A stretch of DNA of 13,258 nucleotides from Lysobacterales bacterium CG_4_10_14_3_um_filter_64_11 (GCA_002782905.1 PFJA01000133.1:1-13258), one strand, 5' to 3'; positions 7,812 through 13,258 are shown, counted from the stretch's first letter. The notes: generated by a model not told the origin, from the sequence alone. Numbers and translations are program-made.

Positions 7812-10553
7812 ATGGATATTCTTACCGACATCCTCGATCAGGACATCGATCCCAACGAGACACGCGAATGGGTTGAGTCGTTGTCGGCGGTGATTACCCA
7901 TGATGGCCCCGAACGCGCCCATTTTCTGCTCGATCGCATGGTTGAACAGACTCGCCGCGCCGGCGCTTACCTGCCGTTTCAGCCGACCACCGAATACGTC
8001 AACACCATTGCCCCGCAACTGGAAGCGAAGAGCCCTGGCGACGCCGCGATGGAGTGGCGGATTCGCTCGATTCTGCGCTGGAACGCGATGGCGATGGTGG
8101 TGCGCGCCAATCGCAAGCCCGGCGAGCTGGGCGGCCACATCGCCAGTTTCGCGTCCAGCGCCACGCTGTACGATGTCGGTTTCAACCACTTCTGGCGCGC
8201 GCCGCATGGCGAGCATCCCGGTGATTTGCTGTACCTCCAGGGCCACAGTTCGCCGGGCATCTATGCACGCGCCTTCCTCGAAGGGCGCTTGAGCGAGAGC
8301 CAGCTCGACAACTTCCGCATGGAAGTCGATGGCCGTGGCGTCAGTTCCTATCCGCATCCGTGGCTGATGCCGGATTTTTGGCAAACGCCAACCGTGAGCA
8401 TGGGCCTGGGCCCGATCAGCGCCATCTATCAGGCGCGCAATTTCCGCTACCTTGAACACCGCGCCCTGATGCCGGCCAGCGATCGCAAAGTGTGGGCGTT
8501 TCTCGGCGATGGCGAGTGTGACGAGCCCGAGAGCCTCGGCGCGATCTCGGTGGCTGGCCGCGAAGGCCTCGACAACCTGTGCTTCGTGATCAACTGCAAC
8601 CTGCAACGGCTCGATGGCCCGGTACGCGGCAATGGCAAGATCATCCAGGATCTGGAAGGCCAGTTCCGTGGCGCCGGTTGGAATGTCATCAAGCTGGTGT
8701 GGGGCGGCTACTGGGATGCGTTGCTGGCGCGCGACAGCAGCGGCATGCTCAAGAAACTGATGATGGAAACCGTCGATGGTGAATACCAGAACTGCAAAGC
8801 GTTTGGTGGCGCCTACACGCGCGAGCACTTCTTCGGAAAATATCCCGAGACAGCGGCGCTGGTGGCCAAGCTCAGCGACGACGATATCTGGCGCCTGAAC
8901 CGCGGTGGCCACGATCCGCACAAGGTCTATGCCGCCTATGCCGCGGCGGCGGCACACCAGGGCCAGCCGACCGTGATTCTGGCCAAGACCGTCAAGGGTT
9001 ACGGCATGGGCAAGTCCGGCGAATCGCTGAACCCGACCCACCAGACCAAGAAGCTCGATGATGAAGCGGTGCGTGCGTTCCGCGACCGTTTCAATATCCC
9101 GATTGCCGATGACAAGCTCGACGGCGTGCCGTTCTACCATCCGGGCGAGAAATCCCCCGAAGTGGAGTACATGCGTGAGCGCCGCGCCGCGCTGGGCGGT
9201 TCGTTGCCGCAGCGCCGGCGCAAGGCCAGCACGCCACTTGCGGCGCCGAAGCTGGAAGTGTTCGAGCGCCTGCTCAAGAGCAGCGGCGAACGCGAAATCA
9301 GCACCACCATGGCATTCGTGCAAGCCTTGAACGTGATTTTGCGCGACAAGCAGGTCGGCCCGCGGGTGGTGCCGATCGTCGCCGATGAAGCGCGCACCTT
9401 CGGTATGGAAGGGCTGTTCCGGCAGATCGGCATCTACGCCCCGCATGGGCAGAAATACAAGCCGGTGGACCGCGACCAGTTGATGTATTACCGCGAGGAC
9501 ACCACCGGCCAGGTGCTGGAAGAAGGCATCACCGAGGCCGGCGCATTCTCCTCGTGGATGGCCAGCGCCACCAGCTACAGCAGCAACGATCTGCAATTGC
9601 TGCCGTTCTACATTTTCTACTCGATGTTCGGCTTCCAGCGCATCGGCGACAGCGCCTGGCAAGCGGCCGACATGCGCTCGCGCGGCTTTTTGCTCGGCGC
9701 CACCGCCGGCCGCACCACGCTCAACGGCGAGGGCCTGCAACACGAGGATGGCCACAGCCACCTGCTGGCCGGCGCGATCCCCAATTGCCGCTCCTACGAC
9801 CCGACCTTTGCCTACGAGGTGGCGGTGATTCTGCAGCACGGCATGCAGCGCATGCTCAGCGAGCAGGTCGACGAGTATTACTACATCACCCTGATGAACG
9901 AGAACTACAGCCACCCGGACATGCCGAAAGACGCAGCCGATGGCATCATCAAAGGCATGTACCTTTTACGGGACTCGGGAGCCGACAGCCGGGACCCGGG
10001 ACCCGGGACCCGGGACCACGGGAAAGGCAAGGGCAAAAGCAGGAGCAACTCCGCGCCGCATGTGCAGTTGCTGGGTTCAGGCACGATCCTGCGCGAAGTG
10101 ATTGCCGCTGCCGAATTGCTGGACAAGGATTTCGGCGTCAGCGCCGACATCTGGAGCTGCCCGAGCTTCAACGAGCTGCGCCGCGATGGCTTTGCCGCTG
10201 AGCGTTACAACCGCCTCCACCCGGAAGCCAAGACCGCGCGTACAGCTTACGTAACCCAGTGCCTGCAAGGCCGTGACGGGCCGGCGATTGCCGCCAGTGA
10301 TTACGTGCGTGCGTTTGCCGACCAGATCCGCGCGTTTGTGCCGATGCCGTACACCGTGCTCGGCACCGATGGCTTTGGCCGCTCCGACACCCGCGCCAAT
10401 CTGCGCCGGTTTTTTGAAGTGGATCGCTACCATGTGGCGCACGCCGCGATTGCCGCGTTGGCGGCCGAAGGCAAGATGACCGCCAAGGATGTGGCGCGCG
10501 CGATCAAGCACTACAAGATCGATGCCGATCGTGACGATCCAGCGCGCTCGTGA
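7812..10553 (+). CDS. aceE: Pyruvate dehydrogenase E1 component, homodimeric type
   Basis: AceE uses thiamine diphosphate to decarboxylate pyruvate and pass the acetyl group to the lipoyl arms of E2 in the cytoplasmic pyruvate dehydrogenase complex. The gene encodes 913 residues, against 887 for E. coli AceE. The TPP-binding motif runs from GDGECDEPES (from residue 232) to NCNLQRLDGPVRGN. Active-site His410 sits in the loop GESLNPTHQTKK. The central pyrimidine-binding domain has VPIVADEARTFGMEGLFRQ, and the C-terminal domain has VQLLGSGTILREV and VLGTDGFGRSD. The excess length is explained by a 33-residue stretch between KGMY and VQLLGSG (about 11 in E. coli, from memory). Here the heptad repeats RDSGADS, RDPGPGT and RDHGKGK are encoded by a 7-bp tandem repeat. 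E2 and E3 genes do not follow; the next gene overlaps the stop codon. Confidence 0.96.
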   Translation: MDILTDILDQDIDPNETREWVESLSAVITHDGPERAHFLLDRMVEQTRRAGAYLPFQPTTEYVNTIAPQLEAKSPGDAAMEWRIRSILRWNAMAMVVRANRKPGELGGHIASFASSATLYDVGFNHFWRAPHGEHPGDLLYLQGHSSPGIYARAFLEGRLSESQLDNFRMEVDGRGVSSYPHPWLMPDFWQTPTVSMGLGPISAIYQARNFRYLEHRALMPASDRKVWAFLGDGECDEPESLGAISVAGREGLDNLCFVINCNLQRLDGPVRGNGKIIQDLEGQFRGAGWNVIKLVWGGYWDALLARDSSGMLKKLMMETVDGEYQNCKAFGGAYTREHFFGKYPETAALVAKLSDDDIWRLNRGGHDPHKVYAAYAAAAAHQGQPTVILAKTVKGYGMGKSGESLNPTHQTKKLDDEAVRAFRDRFNIPIADDKLDGVPFYHPGEKSPEVEYMRERRAALGGSLPQRRRKASTPLAAPKLEVFERLLKSSGEREISTTMAFVQALNVILRDKQVGPRVVPIVADEARTFGMEGLFRQIGIYAPHGQKYKPVDRDQLMYYREDTTGQVLEEGITEAGAFSSWMASATSYSSNDLQLLPFYIFYSMFGFQRIGDSAWQAADMRSRGFLLGATAGRTTLNGEGLQHEDGHSHLLAGAIPNCRSYDPTFAYEVAVILQHGMQRMLSEQVDEYYYITLMNENYSHPDMPKDAADGIIKGMYLLRDSGADSRDPGPGTRDHGKGKGKSRSNSAPHVQLLGSGTILREVIAAAELLDKDFGVSADIWSCPSFNELRRDGFAAERYNRLHPEAKTARTAYVTQCLQGRDGPAIAASDYVRAFADQIRAFVPMPYTVLGTDGFGRSDTRANLRRFFEVDRYHVAHAAIAALAAEGKMTAKDVARAIKHYKIDADRDDPARS
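9970..10018 (+). repeat. Heptanucleotide tandem repeat inside aceE (7 units)
   Basis: Seven consecutive 7-base units read GGGACTC, GGGAGCC, GACAGCC, three perfect GGGACCC, then GGGACCA. Three units make 21 bases, so the protein shows a 7-residue period from Arg720 (RDSGADS, RDPGPGT, RDHGKGK). A further low-complexity stretch rich in AAGGC/AAAGC follows to about 10050 and encodes KGKGKSRSNS. Heptamers of this GGGANYC type resemble intergenic repeats known from Xanthomonas relatives. A unit length not divisible by three means single-unit slippage would shift the aceE frame. Confidence 0.85.
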
Positions 10554-11173
10554 GCGCTGCCGACAAACCGCATGCACCGTCGACTGAACGCAACCGCGAG
10601 CCGATTCTTGCGGCCTTGCGTGGTCCGTTCAGCGATCGCCAGCGGCTGCTGGAAATCGGCAGCGGTACTGGCCAGCACGCCGTGTGGTTTGCGGCGCAGC
10701 TCGATCATTTGAGCTGGCAGTGTTCGGATCTGGCCGACAAACTGCCGGGCATCCGCGCCTGGCTCGATGACGCCGCGCTGCCCAACACCCCGCCGCCGCT
10801 GGCGCTGGATGTCGCACGCGGGCCATGGCCCGGGCAACGCTTCGACGCGGTGTTCAGCGCCAACACCCTGCACATCATGGGCTGGCCGGCGGTACAGGCC
10901 TTGTTCGCCGGCCTGCCGGCGGTGCTCACCGACGATGCCGTGGTGGCGATCTACGGCCCGTTCAATCGCCACGGCAGCCCTACCAGCGAAGGCAACGCCG
11001 CGTTCGACGTGCAGCTGCGCCAACAGGACCCGGCCATGGGCCTGCGCGATGCCGAAGCGATCGATGCCCTGGCGTTACCGGCCGGCTTGCTCCTGCATGC
11101 CGATCTGCCGATGCCGGCCAACAATGCCCTGCGCATCTGGCGATTCAGCAAGGTGGCCAGCGCAAGACGCTGA
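10550..11173 (+). CDS. DUF938 family SAM-dependent methyltransferase-like protein
   Basis: The gene encodes 207 residues with a class I methyltransferase fold. It shows the family N-terminus APSTERNREPIL (9-20), the SAM-binding glycine motif LLEIGSGTGQHAVWFA (from about residue 33), and FDAVFSANTLHIM as the motif IV region. It ends with YGPFNRHG, TSEGNAAFD and the closing MPANNALRIWRF typical of DUF938. The substrate is unknown. The start codon GTG (10550-10552) overlaps the aceE stop TGA (10551-10553) as GTGA, and no separate Shine-Dalgarno sequence is needed, so translation is probably coupled to aceE. The codon usage and GC content match the neighbours. Confidence 0.9.
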   Translation: MSAADKPHAPSTERNREPILAALRGPFSDRQRLLEIGSGTGQHAVWFAAQLDHLSWQCSDLADKLPGIRAWLDDAALPNTPPPLALDVARGPWPGQRFDAVFSANTLHIMGWPAVQALFAGLPAVLTDDAVVAIYGPFNRHGSPTSEGNAAFDVQLRQQDPAMGLRDAEAIDALALPAGLLLHADLPMPANNALRIWRFSKVASARR

Positions 11174-11375
11174 CCGACCGATGCGGACAACCGCAGCGAG
11201 GCGAACGGGTTCACATCGTCATCGTGCGCAATGCCACGGTGTGGCGATCCCGGACTTCGAGACCTCGGCTTTGCAATGCCCCATGTTCCGGGCGTGGTGT
11301 TCCGGGCACGGTGTGGCTTGGCTTAATAATGGGCTAGACCAACCTCCTGGTTGGCTGTGGATGCTCTGAACAAGT

Positions 11376-11411
11376 CGTCATTGCGAGGAGCAAAGCGACG
11401 TGGCAATCCAG
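11376..11411. repeat. Dispersed palindromic element, CGTCATTGCGAGGAGC type
   Basis: The stretch starts CGTCATTGCGAGGAGCAAAG and continues to GGCAATCCAG. It is a widespread short intergenic repeat of bacteria with an imperfect dyad (ATTGC at 11380-11384, GCAAT at 11403-11407). Only a single copy without an inverted partner is present here. It is a different family from the element at 2453-2550. Confidence 0.7.
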
Positions 11412-11431
11412 AGTGTTTTTGTCATCAAGGG

Positions 11432-11485
11432 GCAAAACCATGGACAAAACCAGGCGACAAAACCATGGACGACAAAACCATGGAC
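11432..11485. repeat. Four irregular direct repeats around CAAAACCATGG
   Basis: The core CAAAACCATGG occurs at 11433, 11458 and 11473, with a variant CAAAACCAGG at 11445; spacing is 12, 13 and 15 bases. The last two copies form an exact 15-base tandem unit. No protein family reads through this stretch. It is too short and irregular for a CRISPR array. Confidence 0.65.
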
Positions 11486-11731
11486 ACCCAAGCATTCGCG
11501 CGATGCCGATGCCTGCCAACAATGCAGCGGTGCGTGTCTGACGAACAACGCAACGGCAGTTGGCTGCGGTGATTTACGCGGTGGGCATGGGACGACGACG
11601 GGGACACCCAGAGGCGCAATTGTCGCGTACTTCTTTGCAGTGCAATCCTCGCAACAACGGCATCGCAGCACGTTGCGATCAAGGCGCACGCCACGGGACA
11701 ACTCGATCGCATCACCCAGCAGCCCGAGAGC

Positions 11732-11923
11732 ATGGGCGGCAAGGCGTGTGTCCGCGGTTTGCGTGTCACGGTCGGCATGCTCGTGGGGCGGGTCGGAACG
11801 GAAATCAGCGTCGATAAACTGCTCGCCGACTACCCTTATCTGGAGTGCGAAGGCATCGTGCAGGCGCTTCGCTGCGCGGCATGGCGGGCGGATGAACGCG
11901 AGGTCACGCTCGCCACCGCATGA
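11732..11923 (+). CDS. DUF433 (VapB45-like antitoxin), probably with a lost start codon
   Basis: The protein body is a clear DUF433 domain: MGGKACVRGLRVTVGML, then ISVDKLLADYPYL and IVQALRCAAWRADERE. DUF433 proteins pair with DUF5615 PIN-like toxins. The first in-frame ATG (11732) is the internal Met of the MGGK motif; homology continues upstream in the same frame as GQLDRITQQPES. No ATG, GTG or TTG is available there. The codon at 11693 is ACG, 8 bases after AAGG (11681-11684), exactly where a start would be expected, so an ATG-to-ACG change probably inactivated the gene or made its expression very weak. From 11693 it would be 76 residues. The stop overlaps the toxin start as ATGA (11920-11923), the usual arrangement for such pairs. 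Its partner is also broken, so the module is probably dead. Confidence 0.7.
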   Translation: MGGKACVRGLRVTVGMLVGRVGTEISVDKLLADYPYLECEGIVQALRCAAWRADEREVTLATA

Positions 11924-12129
11924 AGCGGCTCGTTGACATGAATCGGTCGCCGCGCTGGATCGATTGGTGCGCTGGCGCAGGCATCGAGGCGGTGCATTGG
12001 TCGCTGGTCGGTGCGAACAAAGCACCTGGCGCGGCGATCATGACCTGTGCCAGCGTGAACGGGTAGGCAGTGCTCACGCATCACTTGGACTTCAGTGCGA
12101 TCCTCGCCCGATCCGATCCGATCCGATCC
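11920..12129 (+). pseudogene. DUF5615 PIN-like toxin (VapC45-like), nonsense-mutated remnant
   Basis: From ATG 11920 the frame reads MKRLVDMNRSPRWIDW, GIEAVHWSLVGANKAP and AAIMTCASVNG. This is the N-terminal half of a DUF5615 protein, with the conserved acid in LVDMN. It stops at TAG 12064-12066 after 48 codons. Without a pause the same frame goes on as AVLTHHLDFSAILA, the next conserved family block, usually seen as YVVLTHDLDFSAILA. So TAG replaces a Tyr codon (a one-base change), and the acidic residue of THD is a His. After ILA the frame runs into four GATCC repeats and family similarity ends. Intact members are about 110-120 residues. Family members are toxin-type presumed nucleases related to PIN domains; this copy cannot make a full product. 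Confidence 0.8.
12110..12129. repeat. Pentanucleotide tandem repeat (GATCC)4
   Basis: Four perfect GATCC units lie exactly where recognisable DUF5615 sequence stops. The 5-base period is frame-breaking, so slippage here may have contributed to the loss of the toxin gene. Confidence 0.8.
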
Positions 12130-12155
12130 GAACACGCTTGCGCGTACTTCCTCTT

Positions 12156-12232
12156 CTGCCGAAGCGCTGGGGGTGTCGGCAAAACACGCCAAAGGCTGAA
12201 GCAAAGCCGGAGACCCCCAGGACTTCGGGCAG
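12156..12232. repeat. Imperfect inverted repeat (about 77 bases), REP/MITE-like
   Basis: Bases 12160-12174 (CGAAGCGCTGGGGGT) pair with 12213-12227 (ACCCCCAGGACTTCG) with 13 of 15 matches. With one bulge the pairing extends outward through CTGC/GCAG to 12156 and 12232. The inner 38 bases hold no gene. It lies within the region where the toxin C-terminus should be, so it is probably an inserted palindromic element. I do not recognise the family. Confidence 0.55.
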
Positions 12233-12310
12233 TGCCGGCATGGACAATCTGGCCGCGATTTTCGTTGCGCTACGCCGCGCTTTGCAGGTGACTATCGAGA
12301 TCCGCGCCGC

Positions 12311-12336
12311 GTGACCGGCGATGTTCCGCCGGCCAC
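12311..12336. terminator. Hairpin between the toxin remnant and the thr promoter
   Basis: GTGACCGGCG (12311-12320) pairs with CGCCGGCCAC (12327-12336) at 9 of 10 positions around a 6-base loop. It overlaps the last stop codon of the degraded upstream region and ends 5 bases before the TTGACA of the thr promoter. No T-run follows. It could be a terminator or an operator-like dyad. Confidence 0.35.
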
Positions 12337-12341
12337 GTGAC

Positions 12342-12370
12342 TTGACAGCGCCGCGTTGCCAGTGTCTGAT
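12342..12370 (+). promoter_or_regulatory. Candidate promoter of the thr leader/thrA operon
   Basis: TTGACA (12342-12347) is followed after exactly 17 bases by TCTGAT (12365-12370), a 4-of-6 match to the -10 consensus. Transcription would start near 12377, which is the first base of the leader-peptide ATG. Confidence 0.5.
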
Positions 12371-12376
12371 CGCATC

Positions 12377-12448
12377 ATGCACCGCAACATTGCCAGCACC
12401 GGTACCGGTACCACCATGACCCGCTTGCGGGAGCGTGTGGCCGGGTAG
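12377..12448 (+). CDS. thrL: thr operon leader peptide (threonine attenuation)
   Basis: This is a 23-codon frame from ATG 12377 to TAG 12446-12448. Residues 8-15 are TGTGTTMT: five Thr codons, all ACC, within eight positions. It lies directly between the candidate promoter and thrA, with the stop 91 bases before the thrA ATG. In known thr attenuators, ribosome stalling at Thr codons when charged Thr-tRNA is scarce changes leader RNA folding and lets transcription reach the biosynthetic genes. E. coli ThrL is 21 residues and also rich in Ile codons; here there is one Ile, at position 5, outside the Thr run. There is no Shine-Dalgarno sequence, and the predicted transcript begins at the ATG, so it may be translated leaderless. 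The peptide sequence itself is not conserved between groups; the call rests on Thr density and position. Confidence 0.72.
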   Translation: MHRNIASTGTGTTMTRLRERVAG

Positions 12449-12534
12449 TACACCCTGAATTGGCCCCGCCCCGCCCGACGCGCGGGGGCCAACTCCCTGC
12501 TCATCCGGCTGCGGCGGAGCCTCCCAACGAGGAG
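12420..12534 (+). promoter_or_regulatory. Leader RNA structures, likely thr attenuator region
   Basis: After the Thr codons comes CCCGCTTGCGGG (12420-12431), a possible pause hairpin. TTGGCCCC (12460-12467) pairs perfectly with GGGGCCAA (12485-12492) around a GC-rich loop that can also pair internally (CCCCGC with GCGGGG). GTGGCC at 12437-12442, near the end of the leader frame, can compete for the same GGCCA, giving mutually exclusive structures. No T-run follows the main stem (CTCCCTGCTC), so classical intrinsic termination is not assured. CCTC (12520-12523) can also mask GAGG of the thrA ribosome binding site (12529-12532), which would allow control of translation. Confidence 0.5.
12529..12534 (+). 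promoter_or_regulatory. Ribosome binding site of thrA
   Basis: GAGGAG lies 5 bases before ATG 12540 and fixes the start. Confidence 0.65.
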
Positions 12535-12539
12535 ACCCC

Positions 12540-13258
12540 ATGAGCGTTGTTGCCGATCCATCGTCTGTCCTGATTGCTCACAAGTTCGGCGGCACCAGCC
12601 TTGCCACTGGTGAACGGCTGGCCCATGTTGCGCGGCTGATTGCGGCACGCAACGAAGCGCAATCAGTGATTGTGGTGTCGGCGCTCAAGGGCAGTACCGA
12701 TGCCTTGATCGAGCTGGCGATGCGTGCGGGTGGCCGTGATCGCACCTGGCCCGATGCCTGGCAGGCGCTGCGCCAGCGCCATCTGGAAGCGGCCGCCGGG
12801 GTGCGCGATGTGGGCCGACGCAACGCAGTGTGCGATGCGCTGGATGCGGCTTTCGTCGGCCTGCGCGCACAGCTCGACGCGCTGGCGGTGCTCGGCATTG
12901 CGGTCGCCGAAGTGCTTGACGCGATCCAGGGGTTGGGCGAGGTGTTTTCCGCGCAGTTGTTGCAGGCCTACCTCGCCGATGCCGGCATCGATGCCGATCT
13001 GCTCGATGCGCGCGAGGTGCTCACGGTGCGCGATGCGGGTACCGAGCGCACCATGCGCGGCGTCATCGACTGGCAGCACAGCAGCACCCGGCTGGCGCAA
13101 TGGCGCTGCGCGCACCACGCCAGGCATGTGCTGGCGACCGGCTACATTGCTCGCGACAGTCAGGGCCGCGCCACCACCCTTGGCCGCAACGGCAGCGATT
13201 ATTCCGGCGCCCTGTTTGCGGCGTTGTTCGAAGCGCGCGAGCTGCATATCTGGACCGA
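12540..13258 (+). CDS. thrA: Bifunctional aspartokinase/homoserine dehydrogenase, N-terminal part (3' truncated by window)
   Basis: The frame is open from ATG 12540 through the window end, giving about 239 residues of the aspartokinase domain, which phosphorylates aspartate in the first step toward threonine, methionine and lysine. The catalytic lysine motif HKFGGTS is at 14-20. VIVVSALKGSTDALIELA follows, then VLDAIQGLGEVFSAQLLQAY. The substrate/ATP segment GYIARDSQGRATTLGRNGSDYSG and the closing FEARELHIWT are also present. GRNGSDYSG with this spacing and the long helical middle match ThrA rather than a stand-alone LysC. The Thr-rich leader upstream supports a thr operon, probably thrA-thrB-thrC. 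The regulatory ACT domains and the homoserine dehydrogenase half lie beyond the window, so bifunctionality is inferred. A LysC fusion of another kind is possible but less likely. Confidence 0.88.
   Translation, partial: MSVVADPSSVLIAHKFGGTSLATGERLAHVARLIAARNEAQSVIVVSALKGSTDALIELAMRAGGRDRTWPDAWQALRQRHLEAAAGVRDVGRRNAVCDALDAAFVGLRAQLDALAVLGIAVAEVLDAIQGLGEVFSAQLLQAYLADAGIDADLLDAREVLTVRDAGTERTMRGVIDWQHSSTRLAQWRCAHHARHVLATGYIARDSQGRATTLGRNGSDYSGALFAALFEARELHIWT

Larger units (their letters stand above)
11174..11692. other. Gene-poor region with short repeats after the DUF938 gene
   Basis: No credible gene is seen in these 519 bases. A small hairpin TGCGG-ACAA-CCGCA (11182-11195) lies just after the DUF938 stop and may help end transcription. 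A 14-bp tandem duplication with two mismatches (GTTCCGGGCGTGGT, 11285-11298; GTTCCGGGCACGGT, 11299-11312) follows. Then come a hairpin CCAACC-TCCT-GGTTGG (11339-11354), a dispersed palindromic element (11376-11411) and CAAAACCATGG repeats. Bases 11506-11525 match the 3' part of the DUF938 gene at 19 of 20 positions. From about 11530 to 11690 I see nothing recognisable. Confidence 0.55.

Noticed and set aside
5382..9914. 1510-codon open frame on the minus strand across maeB and aceE
   Set aside because: It is antisense to two clear genes, in the register where high-GC codons give few stops. The translation is His/Arg/Gly/Ala-rich with no family features.
11432..11485. CRISPR-like array in the CAAAACCATGG repeats
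   Set aside because: Units are only 10-15 bases, nearly contiguous, without spacers of constant length and without cas genes.
11378..12025. 215-codon minus-strand frame over the DUF433 region
   Set aside because: It is antisense to the recognisable DUF433 and DUF5615 sequences and reads through the CAAAACCATGG repeats; no family features.
11964..12314. 116-codon plus-strand frame as an independent gene
   Set aside because: It runs out of frame through the DUF5615 remnant and across the pentamer repeat and palindrome; it is better explained as debris, although its last part is noted as a possible C-terminal remnant.
12663..13247. 194-codon minus-strand frame at the right end
   Set aside because: It is antisense to the aspartokinase domain of thrA, whose sense frame has clear catalytic motifs and simply lacks a stop within the window.

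Overview
The window is a high-GC chromosomal stretch, with every recognisable gene on the + strand. It most likely comes from a gammaproteobacterium of the Xanthomonadales/Lysobacterales. That placement rests on the gene order LysM protein - dprA - smg - topA, on a TopA that lacks zinc fingers and ends in a lysine/alanine-rich tail, and on a ThrA of the xanthomonad type. It is inferred from recognised family traits, not from a database search.

Layout. Positions 1-2392 hold the 3' part of a LysM-family cell-envelope protein gene, dprA (DNA uptake/recombination mediator) and smg (DUF494), closely spaced. A 345-base gap (2393-2737) carries a 98-bp perfect inverted repeat of a dispersed palindromic type, a possible promoter and a short hairpin. 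topA (DNA topoisomerase I, 2738-5272) follows. Next come two central-carbon genes: maeB (NADP-malic enzyme with a phosphotransacetylase-like domain, 5355-7634) and aceE (homodimeric pyruvate dehydrogenase E1, 7812-10553). These catalyse consecutive steps from malate through pyruvate toward acetyl-CoA. A DUF938 methyltransferase gene overlaps the aceE stop codon by GTGA and is probably translationally coupled.

From 11174 to 12310 the sequence looks like a decaying accessory patch. It holds short repeats, a second dispersed palindromic element, and a DUF433/DUF5615 (VapBC45-like) toxin-antitoxin pair in which the toxin carries an in-frame TAG and the antitoxin appears to have lost its start codon. 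The final part is the start of a threonine biosynthesis operon: a candidate promoter, a threonine-rich leader peptide (5 ACC codons within 8), GC-rich alternative hairpins, and the 5' end of thrA (aspartokinase-homoserine dehydrogenase), cut by the window edge.

Most of the window is ordinary housekeeping DNA, and I do not see a wholly new system. The signals most worth a second look are a heptanucleotide tandem repeat inside the aceE coding sequence, the threonine leader whose promoter spacing suggests a leaderless start, and the decayed toxin-antitoxin locus with its embedded palindrome and pentanucleotide repeat. No tRNA, rRNA, CRISPR array or intact insertion sequence was seen.
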